Shown: piece by piece, positions 8,437 to 18,136 of the stretch | Numbering within the stretch: position 1 is the stretch's first letter | Layout: each line of letters starts with the position of its first letter | Assembly (NCBI RefSeq): GCF_009796805.1 | Contig: NZ_CP047029.1 | Span: forward strand, 372,001 to 436,000 | Origin: Algibacter sp. L1A34 | Lineage (GTDB): Bacteria > Bacteroidota > Bacteroidia > Flavobacteriales > Flavobacteriaceae | Length of the DNA: 64,000 nt | Direction of reading: 5' to 3' | Position numbers and translations under genes: made by a program | The notes under the pieces: generated by a model | Told to the model about the DNA's origin: nothing | Databases searched by the model: none | What the model saw: only the letters and a program-made list of their open reading frames with translations

Positions 8437-9207
8437 GTGTATCAAATTACCCAATACTTTAAATTTCTTTTAAAATCAAGCAATCAGCACGGCGTCCACT
8501 CCCCTTTTGTTTATGATTTAATTACTAAATGTTTTTACGATAAAAAGAAGTATACCGATTATAAAAAAATAATCGGCTACAAGAAAACACTTAAAGAAAA
8601 TACCAATAGCATCAAAATAACAGATTTAGGTGCAGGCTCTCAAGTTATGAAACAGGAAGAGCGGGTTATTTCTCAAATGGCTAAAAACGCAGGATCCACC
8701 AATAAACGTGCTAAACTTTTATATAGACTATCTCTTTATTTCAAACCTGAAAACAGCCTTGAACTAGGAACTTCTTTAGGCATTGCAACCACAGCGTTAC
8801 ATTTAGGGAACCCAGACGCACATATAACAACTATTGAGGGTTGCCCTAATATTGCTGCTTTTTCTAAATCGAATTTTGAAAAGTTCGATTTTAAAAACAT
8901 AAAAATGATTACTGGTGATTTTAATAATGAAATAGAAAAGCTTAAAGCAAACACTTACGATTTAGTTTTCTTTGATGGCAATCATAAAAAGGACGCGACT
9001 TTACTTTATTTTGAATCCCTTTTAGAAACCGCTCACAACGATTCTGTTTTTATATTTGATGATATTTATTGGTCTAAAGGCATGACCGAAGCTTGGGAGA
9101 TTATTAAAAAACATCCAAAAGTTACAGTTACTATAGATACCTTTTTCTGGGGATTTGTGTTTTTCAGAAAAGAACAAGTTAGGGAAGATTTTATAATTCG
9201 AGTTTAA
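8437..9207 (+). CDS. class I SAM-dependent methyltransferase
   Basis: 256 residues from a GTG start (MYQITQYFKFLLKSSNQHGVHSPFVYDL). The SAM-binding region is NSLELGTSLGIATTALHLG, followed by ITTIEGCP (acidic loop), DLVFFDGNHKK and FIFDDIYWSKGMTEAW. The fold resembles O-methyltransferases of the MTF24 type; the substrate is unknown. Third gene in a run of three plus-strand genes, 51 bp after crcB, and closed by a terminator. Confidence 0.78.
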   Translation: MYQITQYFKFLLKSSNQHGVHSPFVYDLITKCFYDKKKYTDYKKIIGYKKTLKENTNSIKITDLGAGSQVMKQEERVISQMAKNAGSTNKRAKLLYRLSLYFKPENSLELGTSLGIATTALHLGNPDAHITTIEGCPNIAAFSKSNFEKFDFKNIKMITGDFNNEIEKLKANTYDLVFFDGNHKKDATLLYFESLLETAHNDSVFIFDDIYWSKGMTEAWEIIKKHPKVTVTIDTFFWGFVFFRKEQVREDFIIRV

Positions 9208-9256
9208 TTTTTCTTCTTAACGCGGATAAATACATCTTTCAAAATTCATTTAAACA

Positions 9257-9296
9257 AAAAAAAGTCTCAGAGTAATTAAACCCTGAGACTTTTTTT
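9257..9296. terminator. bidirectional intrinsic terminator
   Basis: Arms AAAAAAAGTCTCAG and CTGAGACTTTTTTT with a 12-base loop, between the convergent methyltransferase and OmpA-family genes. Confidence 0.88.
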
Positions 9297-9331
9297 TAAT
9301 AAAATATCTAATTATTATTTTTGTAGAATAA

Positions 9332-11410
9332 TTACTTTACTAAGTTAATTTCTACTCTTCTGTTTTCTGCTCTACCCTTAGATGTTTCATTACTAGCAAT
9401 TGGTTTACTTTCTCCATAACCCATAGCAGATAATCTAAATGCATCTACACCATTTTCTACTAGATACGTTTTTACTGCATTTGCTCTAGAATCTGATAAT
9501 CTTTGGTTTAAGGCATCACTACCAGAACTATCGGTATGACCTTCAACAGAGAACTTAGCTGTTGGATATTGACCTAAAATATCTATAATATCTGATAAAA
9601 CCTGATTAGACTCAGATTTTATTGTTGATTTCCCTGAATTAAACAAAATTGTTTTAGCATAAGCATTCAAAGTTTTTTGAATCTCTACAGTTACTTCCGG
9701 ACAACCCTTATTAGCTACTGTACCAGCAATATTAACACATTCATCATCTTTATCAAAAACGCCATCGCCATCTTTATCTGCCCAAGGACAACCATTATTT
9801 TCTTCTGGGCCTGCTTGATTAGGACAAGCATCTTTATTATCTAAAACACCATCTTTATCTTTATCTTCCCATGGGCAACCTTTGTTTTCTTTTGGACCAG
9901 CTATATCAGGACAAGCATCTTCGTTATCCATAACACCATCTACATCACTATCTAAATAAGGACAACCATTGTTTTCAATTGGACCTGCTTCTTTTGGACA
10001 GCCATCTAATTTATCAATAATACCATCTCCGTCTTTATCTTTTGGTTTACCTTGATAAACAGGAACTTTCAAACCTGCATATACATCGGCACCTTTAGAG
10101 TTATCACTAGTTAAAGCAGTAAGTACAGATCCTGAACCAATGTATAAAGGTCCTGCTCTAAATCCAGCTCCAGCTTGAAAACCGTTGTATTGTACAACAC
10201 TTACAGGCACGAAAAAACTAAACCATTTACTTTCGAAACGTGGCGTTAAAGACACTACGTTAGCAATACGACTTGCATTCTCTTTCCCTTTAGACACTAA
10301 AGACAAATCGGTATTTAAGTTTACGTAAAAACTTCTGTTTAAGCTATAATCTACATTTAAATGTAATGCAGTTGGCAAGTTTACTTTATAACCTGCGCTG
10401 CTATTTGTTAAAGTATATAAGTTATTTAAAATACCATTTAAATCATCTTCATTATCAATATCGTCTTCAGTTACAGTATTTGTAACATCAAAGGTTTCAG
10501 AAATCGCGTCTTTATAATTAATTTTTCCGATATCTGTAATAGATAGTCCTAATTTTAATTTGTATTTATTTTCGTATTTATGTGAATACGTATCTCCATC
10601 TACATTAGTCGTTTTGTAATCTCCATAATCTGGTCTCCATTCGTAAACAAAACCTAAATCGGCTCCAAAACCAATAGCTTCAGGAAGTTCATAGTCGTAA
10701 TTATCATTATCGTAATCATCACCACGGCCATAAGTTATAGAACCTGTTGTCTCAATAGTTTCAGATAACTCAGTATAGTCAACAGTTACATTTCTACCGT
10801 AAGCATTAGCTGTACCACCACCTTGTAAAAATTTTGCAGTAAGACCACCTTTTAAAAAGTGTTGATCATTATCCATTAAAACTCGAGCGTAAGTAACACC
10901 AAGTTCTGCCCAAGCATGTCCAAAAGTATTAAAATCACCCTCATTAACAACAAAATCAGTAGTATCATCATTATCAAGGTCATCGATAGTTTCACCATTA
11001 ATTTCGTCAACATTTACCATAGCACGTGCTCTAGTAAATACAGCAATAGAACTCACTTTGTTTAAGTTAAACATAAAAGCAGGCCCCATAACATCTAAAT
11101 TCACCATCGCATTATTATCAGTTGTTGGCGATTTTTTTGCATCTAAATCAAAATCGTATCCATCTTTGGTAGCATCTAAAAGATGTACACCATAATAATC
11201 ATTACCAGCAAAAACACTAAAGCCTGCTAAATTAATATCTGTTTTAAAACGAGAATCTGTAATATTAGCGGGGTTAGCTATAACGCTATTTACACCACTG
11301 TAATTATCTGTAAGATATCCAATATACGACTGCGCTTTGGCACTCATGGAACCTATAATCAATAATACTATTAATGATATTTTTTTCATAATTAAACTAT
11401 ATTTTTTCAT
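9332..11410 (-). CDS. OmpA-family outer membrane protein with DUF5723 barrel and TSP3 calcium repeats
   Basis: 692 residues as given; the second Met (start at 11389) gives a cleaner signal peptide, MKKISLIVLLIIGSMSAKAQ. Residues about 30-450 are a DUF5723-like outer-membrane region. Residues about 455-565 hold four thrombospondin type 3-like Ca2+ repeats (DxDxDGxxDxxDxCP...GCP). The C-terminus (about 585-692) is an OmpA peptidoglycan-binding domain with ILFNSGKSTIKSES and VEGHTDSSGSD...RLSDSRANAV, containing the conserved Asp and Arg. It probably links the outer membrane to peptidoglycan; such proteins are abundant in Flavobacteria. Monocistronic. Confidence 0.88.
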   Translation of the reverse strand: MKKYSLIMKKISLIVLLIIGSMSAKAQSYIGYLTDNYSGVNSVIANPANITDSRFKTDINLAGFSVFAGNDYYGVHLLDATKDGYDFDLDAKKSPTTDNNAMVNLDVMGPAFMFNLNKVSSIAVFTRARAMVNVDEINGETIDDLDNDDTTDFVVNEGDFNTFGHAWAELGVTYARVLMDNDQHFLKGGLTAKFLQGGGTANAYGRNVTVDYTELSETIETTGSITYGRGDDYDNDNYDYELPEAIGFGADLGFVYEWRPDYGDYKTTNVDGDTYSHKYENKYKLKLGLSITDIGKINYKDAISETFDVTNTVTEDDIDNEDDLNGILNNLYTLTNSSAGYKVNLPTALHLNVDYSLNRSFYVNLNTDLSLVSKGKENASRIANVVSLTPRFESKWFSFFVPVSVVQYNGFQAGAGFRAGPLYIGSGSVLTALTSDNSKGADVYAGLKVPVYQGKPKDKDGDGIIDKLDGCPKEAGPIENNGCPYLDSDVDGVMDNEDACPDIAGPKENKGCPWEDKDKDGVLDNKDACPNQAGPEENNGCPWADKDGDGVFDKDDECVNIAGTVANKGCPEVTVEIQKTLNAYAKTILFNSGKSTIKSESNQVLSDIIDILGQYPTAKFSVEGHTDSSGSDALNQRLSDSRANAVKTYLVENGVDAFRLSAMGYGESKPIASNETSKGRAENRRVEINLVK

Positions 11411-11675
11411 GTTGTTTCCGGCAAAAATAAAGGTTTTACTTTAAATCTATAAGTGTTAATTAACTTACAACCAATTATTACAAAATTTATTTGAATACCC
11501 CTATTTTAATAATGAGATTATTAGGAATACTCCTGATTTCTTAAAGATATGTTAAATAAAAGCAACCAAACTCTTGGTAGAAATGATAAACTTTAAATAA
11601 ATTAGCCTTAAAATTTAAGCTTATTTTTACATTAATCTTTTTGATATTTTCTTTTTTAACAATTACCTTTAACCT

Positions 11676-12248
11676 ATGAAAATTTATACTAAAACAGGAG
11701 ACAACGGCACCACGGCCTTATTTGGAGGAACGCGTGTACCCAAACACCACATCCGGATAGAAAGCTACGGCACCATAGATGAATTAAACTCTCATTTAGG
11801 GCTAATTCGCGACCAAGATATTAATGAAACATACAAAGATTTAATTACCCATGTCCAGAATAAATTATTCACGGTTGGGGCTATTTTGGCTACCGATCCT
11901 GAAAAAGCTATTTTAAAAAACGGTAAAGATCGTTTGAATATCGAGAAGATTTCCAAAGGAGATATTGAACTTTTGGAACAGGCTATGGACAACATGAACG
12001 AAGCTTTACCCGAAATGACGCATTTTGTACTTCCGGGCGGACATCAAACAGTGTCATTTTGTCATATAGCACGCTGTGTATGCCGTAGAGCCGAACGTTT
12101 AGCAACCGCACTTAACGACTTAGAACCCTTTGAAGCAAATGCTTTAAAGTATTTAAATAGACTTTCGGACTATCTTTTTGTATTGGCACGAAAGTTGTCT
12201 TTAGACTTACAAGCAAATGAAATTAAATGGATTCCTGAAAAATATTAA
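11676..12248 (+). CDS. cob(I)alamin adenosyltransferase, PduO type
   Basis: 190 residues. Transfers the adenosyl group of ATP to cob(I)alamin or cob(I)yrinic acid diamide. ATP-binding N-terminus TGDNGTTALFGGTRV (P-loop-like), then RIESYGTIDELNSHLG, FVLPGGH and the C-terminal helix motif CHIARCVCRRAERL are all conserved. No cobalamin genes are adjacent, so it probably serves salvage for B12-dependent enzymes (inference). One of the six dispersed repeat elements begins 57 bp after its stop. Confidence 0.9.
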   Translation: MKIYTKTGDNGTTALFGGTRVPKHHIRIESYGTIDELNSHLGLIRDQDINETYKDLITHVQNKLFTVGAILATDPEKAILKNGKDRLNIEKISKGDIELLEQAMDNMNEALPEMTHFVLPGGHQTVSFCHIARCVCRRAERLATALNDLEPFEANALKYLNRLSDYLFVLARKLSLDLQANEIKWIPEKY

Positions 12249-12304
12249 ATTATTTTATTGGAAGTTTAAATTAAAAAGCTATATTTTGAGTTAGAAAGCG
12301 AAAC

Positions 12305-12388
12305 CGCGTTAGGGATTGAACGGCATGTTTGAGCTCCCCGACCAACGGAAGGGAGCGAGTAGAGAAAGCCCGACCCTTGTGGTAACGC
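12305..12388 (+). repeat. dispersed hairpin element, copy A (84 bp)
   Basis: Starts GCGTTAGGGATTGAA and ends AAGCCCGACCCTTGTGGTAACGCC. The ends pair (GCGTTA with TAACGC, GGG with CCC). The central hairpin is GCTCCC...GGGAGC. It is identical over its full 84 bp to copy C at 32819-32902, which is in the opposite orientation. The flanks differ, so the boundaries are well defined. It lies in the 313-bp spacer between the PduO-type and DUF2795 genes; nothing else is evident in that spacer. Confidence 0.9.
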
Positions 12389-12561
12389 CAAAAAAAAATA
12401 AAGCAAAAATATTGCTAGAATTATTAACAACGCAATAATAAATTTCAACTGTTTAGAGTACAAAAGGATACGTTCTTAAAATTAATGATTAAATAATTCA
12501 TTTTTTACTTGTGTGTTTAAACTAAAAATTTATTTTTGCAAAAAATTAAACGCATTAACAC

Positions 12562-12783
12562 ATGTATTGGACTTTAGAATTAGCATCTTATTTAAGTGAT
12601 GCGCCTTGGCCAGCGACCAAAGACGAATTGATAGATTACGCCATTAGAACTGGTGCACCTTTAGAGGTTGTAGAAAATTTACAGTCGATTGAGGACGAAG
12701 GTGATTCGTACGATTCGATTGAAGAAATATGGTCGGATTATCCAACAGATGAAGATTATCTGTGGAATGAGGATGAATATTAA
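12562..12783 (+). CDS. DUF2795 family protein
   Basis: 73-residue acidic protein. MYWTLELASYLSDAPWPATK followed by DELIDYAIRTGAPLEVVENL matches the small DUF2795 fold, in which a helical domain resembles a nucleic-acid-binding module; the C-terminal third is very acidic (DEDYLWNEDEY). In Flavobacteria this gene commonly lies close to secA, as here. The function is not known. Confidence 0.8.
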   Translation: MYWTLELASYLSDAPWPATKDELIDYAIRTGAPLEVVENLQSIEDEGDSYDSIEEIWSDYPTDEDYLWNEDEY

Positions 12784-12805
12784 AAATATAGCATAAAGAA
12801 TAGTT

Positions 12806-12834
12806 AAAAAGTCTCGAATTGGGGCTTTTTTTTT
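12806..12834 (+). terminator. probable intrinsic terminator after the DUF2795 gene
   Basis: AAAAAGTCTC / GGGGCTTTTT arms with G-U pairs and a 5-base loop, followed by a T-run. It is weaker than the other terminators in the window. Confidence 0.6.
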
Positions 12835-12980
12835 GTTCTAAAATGTATATTTGAAGCTAGTAATGGCGTGGATATTTCTGTGCTTTTTATGACCTGTAAA
12901 AAGGAATGTTTCAACACATTTTTTTAACTGAAAAACACCTAGGGTTTTCCTAGAAAATATATTTATATAAAATAATAAAC

Positions 12981-15900
12981 ATGACTTTTTTAGATTCTAT
13001 ACTAAAGGTTTTTGTTGGCGATAAATCAAAACAAGATGTTAAAGCCCTTAGCCCTTTAGTTAAACAAATTAATACATACGAGGCAGCTTTAGAAGCTTTA
13101 TCGCACGATCAATTAAGAGCAAAAACTATTGAATTTAAAGCTAAAATTGCAGATGCAACGCAAGCTACAAACGATAATATTGCTAGCTTAGTTGATGAAG
13201 CAGAAAACACTGAAGATATTGACCGCCGTGAGGATATTTATTTAGAAATAGATAAATTAAAGGACGATGCTTACAAAATTACCGAAGATATTTTAAACGT
13301 TATTTTACCAGAAGCTTTTGCTGTGGTTAAAGAAACGGCTAAACGTTTTACAAAAAACACAGAAATTACTGTTACCGCAAATGAATTCGACCGTTTAATT
13401 TCGGGCGAAAAAGGTTATGTTACCTTAGATGGTGATAATGCCACTTGGGCAAACTCTTGGGATGCTGCTGGAAAAGCCATTACTTGGGATATGGTACATT
13501 ACGATGTGCAACTTATTGGTGGTATTGCCATGCACCAAGGTAAAATTGCGGAAATGCATACAGGTGAAGGTAAAACATTAGTTGCAACCTTACCGGTTTA
13601 CTTAAATGCTTTAGCTGGCAAAGGTGTGCATCTAGTAACGGTTAATGATTACTTAGCGAAACGTGATAGCGCATGGATGGCGCCTATTTTTGAGTTCCAT
13701 GGCTTAAGTGTAGATTGTGTGGATTACCACCAACCAAACTCGGCTGCTCGTAAAAAAGCTTATAACGCCGATATTACTTACGGTACAAATAACGAATTTG
13801 GTTTCGATTATTTACGTGATAACATGGCACATTCGCCAGACGATTTAGTACAACGCCCACACCACTACGCTATTGTAGATGAGGTGGATTCTGTTTTAGT
13901 AGATGATGCACGTACACCATTAATTATCTCTGGCCCAATACCGCAAGGTGAGCGCCATGAGTTTACAGAACTTAAACCTAAAGTAGATGATATTGTATCT
14001 GTACAACGTAAATATTTAACAGGTGTTTTGGCGGAAGCTAAAAAACTTATTAAGGATGGCGATACTAAAGAAGGTGGTTTAAAACTACTACGCGTTTACC
14101 GTGGTATTCCTAAAAATAAAGCTTTAATCAAGTTTTTATCTGAAGAAGGTGTTAAACAACTACTTCAAAAAACGGAAAACTATTACATGCAAGACAACAA
14201 CCGTGAAATGCCTAAGGTTGATGAAGAGCTGTACTATGTAATTGAAGAAAAAAATAACCAAGTTGAATTATCTGACAAAGGTGTTGAATATATTTCTGGG
14301 AAAGATAATCCAGATTTTTTCATCTTACCAGAAATTGGACTTGAGGTTGCAAAAATTGAAAACCAAGGACTTTCGTCGGAAGATGAAGCCAACCTTAAAG
14401 AAGAATTATATAAAGATTTTGGAATAAAATCTGAGCGTATTCATACTTTAAATCAGCTTTTAAAAGCCTATGCTTTATTTGAAAAAGACACCCAATACGT
14501 GGTGATGGAAAATAAAGTAATGATTGTAGATGAGCAAACGGGTCGTATTATGGATGGCCGTCGTTACTCCGATGGGTTACACCAAGCTATTGAAGCTAAA
14601 GAAAACGTAAAAATTGAAGATGCTACTCAAACTTTTGCAACGGTAACACTTCAAAATTACTTTAGAATGTATCGCAAACTGTCTGGTATGACAGGTACAG
14701 CGGTTACTGAAGCTGGAGAATTCTGGGAAATTTACGAATTGGATGTTGTTGAAATCCCAACAAATCGCCCAATTGCTCGTGATGATAAAGAAGATTTAGT
14801 TTATAAAACAAAGCGTGAAAAATACAATGCGGTAATTGATGATGTTACAAAATTATCTGAAGCTGGACGTCCAGTTTTAATTGGTACAACATCTGTAGAA
14901 ATTAGTGAATTGCTTGGTAAAATGCTTAGCATTCGCAAAATTCCACACAATGTATTAAATGCGAAACAACATAAAAAAGAGGCCGAAATTGTAGATCAAG
15001 CTGGGCAATCTGGGCAAGTTACAATTGCTACCAATATGGCAGGTCGTGGTACAGATATTAAATTATCTGCCGAGGTTAAAGCCGCTGGTGGTTTAGCCAT
15101 TGTTGGTACAGAGCGTCACGATTCGCGTCGTGTAGATAGACAATTACGTGGTCGTGCTGGTCGTCAAGGAGATCCAGGTAGTTCTCAATTTTACGTGTCT
15201 CTAGAAGATAATTTAATGCGATTATTTGGTAGTGAGCGTATTGCCAAAATGATGGATAAAATGGGATTACAGGAAGGTGAAGTAATTCAGCATTCTATGA
15301 TTTCTAAATCTATCGAGCGCGCACAGAAAAAAGTGGAAGAAAACCAATTTGGTGTTCGTAAGCGTTTATTAGAGTATGATGATGTTATGAACGCCCAACG
15401 TGAGGTAGTTTACAAACGTCGTCACCACGCACTTTTCGGAGAGCGTTTGCGTGTAGATTTAGCAAACATGATTTTCGATACATCGGAAGGTATTTCTGAA
15501 ACTAATAAAACAGCTAGTGATTATAAGAATTTTGAGTACGAATTAATTCGCTATTTCTCAATGGGTTCTCCAGTTACTGAGGCTGAGTTTGGAAAACTTT
15601 CTGCTCAAGAGGTTACTGGAAAAATTTATAAAGCTGCTTTCGAGAATTACAAAGAAAAAATGGCTCGTAATGCTGATACTGCATTCCCCGTTATTAAAAA
15701 TGTATACGAAACGCAACGTGATAAATTTAAACGTATTGTAGTCCCTTTTACAGATGGTACCAAAACTTTAAACGTAGTTACCGATCTTGAAAAAGCTTAC
15801 GAAACACAAGGAAAACAATTAATTACCGATTTTGAAAAAAATATTACTTTAGCCATTATTGATGATGCTTGGAAAACGCATTTACGTAAAATGGACGAGT

Positions 15901-16334
15901 TGAAACAATCTGTACAATTAGCAGTACACGAACAAAAAGATCCTTTACTTATTTATAAGTTTGAAGCTTTCGAATTGTTTAAAACTATGATAGACGAGGT
16001 AAACAAAGATGTAATTTCATTCTTATTTAAAGGTGAATTGCCTCAGGAAACTCAAGACACTATTCAGGAAGCCCGTGAGCGTAAACAGGAACAATTAAGT
16101 ACCCAAAAAGAAGAAATCCCTAATTTAGACGAACGTTCTGCACAAAGTAGAGCTGCAGGAAATACACAACGCCAACCGGATGTTGTGGAAACCGTAGTGC
16201 GCGATAAGCCAAAAATAGGTCGTAACGATCGTGTTACTATTAAACATGTTATTAATGGCGAAAACAAAACCGTTAAATACAAACAAGCCGAACCGCTTTT
16301 AGCTAAAGGTGACTGGGTTTTAGTTGAAGAATAA
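12981..16334 (+). CDS. secA: preprotein translocase ATPase SecA
   Basis: 1117 residues, the usual length in Bacteroidota (about 200 longer than E. coli SecA because of insertions in the first nucleotide-binding domain and PPXD region). Motor motifs: Walker A MHTGEGKTLVATLP at about 193-206, DEVDSVLVDDARTP at about 300, NMAGRGTDIKLS and QLRGRAGRQGDPGSSQFY at about 720-738. It drives SecYEG export. The C-terminus ends RNDRVTIKHVINGE...GDWVLVEE and lacks the cysteine-rich zinc/SecB-binding tail, as is normal in this phylum. Followed by a short palindromic repeat and a terminator. Confidence 0.97.
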   Translation: MTFLDSILKVFVGDKSKQDVKALSPLVKQINTYEAALEALSHDQLRAKTIEFKAKIADATQATNDNIASLVDEAENTEDIDRREDIYLEIDKLKDDAYKITEDILNVILPEAFAVVKETAKRFTKNTEITVTANEFDRLISGEKGYVTLDGDNATWANSWDAAGKAITWDMVHYDVQLIGGIAMHQGKIAEMHTGEGKTLVATLPVYLNALAGKGVHLVTVNDYLAKRDSAWMAPIFEFHGLSVDCVDYHQPNSAARKKAYNADITYGTNNEFGFDYLRDNMAHSPDDLVQRPHHYAIVDEVDSVLVDDARTPLIISGPIPQGERHEFTELKPKVDDIVSVQRKYLTGVLAEAKKLIKDGDTKEGGLKLLRVYRGIPKNKALIKFLSEEGVKQLLQKTENYYMQDNNREMPKVDEELYYVIEEKNNQVELSDKGVEYISGKDNPDFFILPEIGLEVAKIENQGLSSEDEANLKEELYKDFGIKSERIHTLNQLLKAYALFEKDTQYVVMENKVMIVDEQTGRIMDGRRYSDGLHQAIEAKENVKIEDATQTFATVTLQNYFRMYRKLSGMTGTAVTEAGEFWEIYELDVVEIPTNRPIARDDKEDLVYKTKREKYNAVIDDVTKLSEAGRPVLIGTTSVEISELLGKMLSIRKIPHNVLNAKQHKKEAEIVDQAGQSGQVTIATNMAGRGTDIKLSAEVKAAGGLAIVGTERHDSRRVDRQLRGRAGRQGDPGSSQFYVSLEDNLMRLFGSERIAKMMDKMGLQEGEVIQHSMISKSIERAQKKVEENQFGVRKRLLEYDDVMNAQREVVYKRRHHALFGERLRVDLANMIFDTSEGISETNKTASDYKNFEYELIRYFSMGSPVTEAEFGKLSAQEVTGKIYKAAFENYKEKMARNADTAFPVIKNVYETQRDKFKRIVVPFTDGTKTLNVVTDLEKAYETQGKQLITDFEKNITLAIIDDAWKTHLRKMDELKQSVQLAVHEQKDPLLIYKFEAFELFKTMIDEVNKDVISFLFKGELPQETQDTIQEARERKQEQLSTQKEEIPNLDERSAQSRAAGNTQRQPDVVETVVRDKPKIGRNDRVTIKHVINGENKTVKYKQAEPLLAKGDWVLVEE

Positions 16335-16350
16335 TACACTATACATATTG

Positions 16351-16366
16351 TTTCGCTAAAGCGGAA
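16351..16366 (+). repeat. short palindromic repeat, copy 1 (after secA)
   Basis: TTTCGCTAAAGCGGAA, an imperfect inverted repeat 16 bp after the secA stop codon. Variants of the same sequence occur at 42861, 44830 and 61851. Confidence 0.65.
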
Positions 16367-16371
16367 TATCT

Positions 16372-16403
16372 AAAATCCCAATAGTTTCTATTGGGATTTT
16401 TTT
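16372..16403 (+). terminator. intrinsic terminator after secA
   Basis: Arms AAAATCCCAATAG and CTATTGGGATTTT around a short loop, followed by T7. Confidence 0.9.
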
Positions 16404-16510
16404 GTTTTCAACCATAAATACCAACTTGATTTTATTTCAAAAAAAACAATAACTTAGCAACAAATAATATCGCGGCGTTGTAAATTATTTAACTTTAAAC
16501 TGCTGACCAA

Positions 16511-17665
16511 ATGAGACATTTTTATTTTAAATTCTTAATAATTTTCTTTTTATCGTTAACAATACATTCTCAAACCCTTGATACGCTAGTAGACGTTGGT
16601 GGGTATAAAATGCATTTCAAAATAATAAAAGGAGTAGGAACTCCCATTCTTTTTGAAGCTGGTGGAGGTAATGATGCTTCTGTTTGGAACAACATATTAG
16701 AAAAAATTTATAACGTTACTAGCACTACATTAATTACTTACGACCGATCTGGTTTTGGAACAAGTGAATTAAATCCAAATTTGAAAAACGATTCGGATTT
16801 TGGAATAGAAAATGGTATAACAGAACTAGAAACAGGTCTTTCAAAGTTGGGTTATAACAATGAAATCATTCTGGTTTCCCATTCGTACGGTGGGTTGTAT
16901 AATCTATTGTACGCACATAAACATCATAAAAAAGTTAAGTCGGTTGTTTTAATAGATGCTACTCTTAGTAATTTCTGGAATGATGAACTGCTAACAATGA
17001 GAGACAACAATGTTGATATAAGTTCTATAAAAAAACCTTCAGGCGACTATTATTTGAATGTAAATTTCAATGAAACAATGCGACACATGAGAAATATGGA
17101 ATTCCCAAACAGTATCCCTGTTATCAATATTTTTCCTAAAAACTCCTTTTCAGGTTTTCCAGAGGTTCTTTCAAATCGATGGAGAAAGCTTCACAATGAG
17201 TTTAATAATCATAAGAATAATGTAGAAAACATTATAGCTTACGGAAGTGCTCATGCGATATTTCAGGACAATCCAGGGCTAATTATCAATACAATTATTA
17301 AAGCATATTCAGAAACACTAGATAAAAATCAACAAAACGTATTGCTGCAAAAAGCTCTAGATAATGCTATTGAGTTATCTATTCAAGCTAAAAAAACAGA
17401 AATGGAAAATAAACATTCAGAAAGTGATTTGAATGAATGGGCTTATACGTTTTTGAGAAATGAAGAATTAGAAAAAGCTTTAGAAATTTTTAAATTGAAT
17501 ACCATACTCTTTCCAGATAGTTGGAATGCATTTGATAGTTATGGGGAAGCTTTATTGAAATCAAATAGGAAAGCAGAATCAATTGAAATGTATGAAAAAT
17601 CAATTGAATTGAATCCAGAAAATGAAACAGGAAAAGACGTGTTACTGAAAATGAAACAGGACTAG
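16511..17665 (+). CDS. secreted alpha/beta hydrolase with C-terminal TPR
   Basis: 384 residues with a signal peptide (residues 1-20, ending TIHSQ). The alpha/beta hydrolase core shows the oxyanion-side GGGNDASVWN, ITYDRSGFGTSE and the nucleophile elbow SHSYGG (Ser125); the catalytic His is probably in GSAHAIFQ and the acid in VLIDAT or nearby. The last 70 residues are a TPR pair (NEELEKALEIFKLNTILFPD, then AESIEMYEKSIELNPEN). Likely an exported esterase or lipase-like enzyme; substrate unknown. Stands alone. Confidence 0.8.
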   Translation: MRHFYFKFLIIFFLSLTIHSQTLDTLVDVGGYKMHFKIIKGVGTPILFEAGGGNDASVWNNILEKIYNVTSTTLITYDRSGFGTSELNPNLKNDSDFGIENGITELETGLSKLGYNNEIILVSHSYGGLYNLLYAHKHHKKVKSVVLIDATLSNFWNDELLTMRDNNVDISSIKKPSGDYYLNVNFNETMRHMRNMEFPNSIPVINIFPKNSFSGFPEVLSNRWRKLHNEFNNHKNNVENIIAYGSAHAIFQDNPGLIINTIIKAYSETLDKNQQNVLLQKALDNAIELSIQAKKTEMENKHSESDLNEWAYTFLRNEELEKALEIFKLNTILFPDSWNAFDSYGEALLKSNRKAESIEMYEKSIELNPENETGKDVLLKMKQD

Positions 17666-17784
17666 CAATGCACAATACCATGTAAATTAATTACTAGTTT
17701 TCAGCTTGCTTACAAAAGTTTTTGAAGATTTCCTGTCCGTCATTTATTTGCTAAAAAAAGTGACTAAAACACGCAGCTAATCTT

Positions 17785-17989
17785 TCACTTGTCTACTTCT
17801 ACACAATAATTTAATTCAGTAGCATTTGTATACACCTCAAAAACCATATCCAAAAGGAGTTCCAACATAACATATACCTAATGGTTTATCTTCATAATAA
17901 AACACTCTAATCCATATTCTTTATTTCCCGCCAGTGGTAACACTTTTCTTAACGAATCCTTTAACACTTGCTAAAACATCGATTAAAGG
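17785..17989 (-). pseudogene. decayed gene fragment (unidentified protein)
   Basis: On the minus strand one frame reads LIDVLASVKGFVKKSVTTGG, then a TAA (17921-17923), then WIRVFYYEDKPLGICYVGTP and FGYGF; a frame change near 17838 continues as EVYTNATELNYCVEVDK before a stop at 17785-17787. The composition is protein-like in spite of the breaks. I do not recognise the family. The rest of the 470-bp spacer (17666-18136) holds only the BLUF promoter region. Confidence 0.4.
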
Positions 17990-18052
17990 CTAAAAAACCC
18001 CATAAAACACACAAAAACAAGATAAAAAGTTTATTACGACCGAAAAAAACTA

Positions 18053-18060
18053 TAAATTTG
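18053..18060 (+). promoter_or_regulatory. Bacteroidota -7 box before the first BLUF gene
   Basis: TAAATTTG matches the Bacteroidota consensus TAnnTTTG. The local context (aaaaaAcTATAAATTTG then TAAG) is also found upstream of the second BLUF gene, which suggests that the promoter was duplicated with the gene. No TTG box at -33 is obvious. Confidence 0.5.
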
Positions 18061-18136
18061 CTTAAGTTTTAGTAGAGCTAGTTAAACGAAACTCCATTTT
18101 TACTTTATAAAATTAATAACATCATATACCCCAAAT

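Noticed and set aside
12266-12463. 65-codon minus-strand ORF over repeat copy A
   Set aside because: It is formed by translation of the repeat element and its flanks; no protein-like conservation, and the element explains the sequence.
15950-16334. Truncated SecA because of a missing zinc-binding tail
   Set aside because: Absence of the cysteine-rich C-terminus is usual in Bacteroidota SecA and the total length is normal for the phylum.
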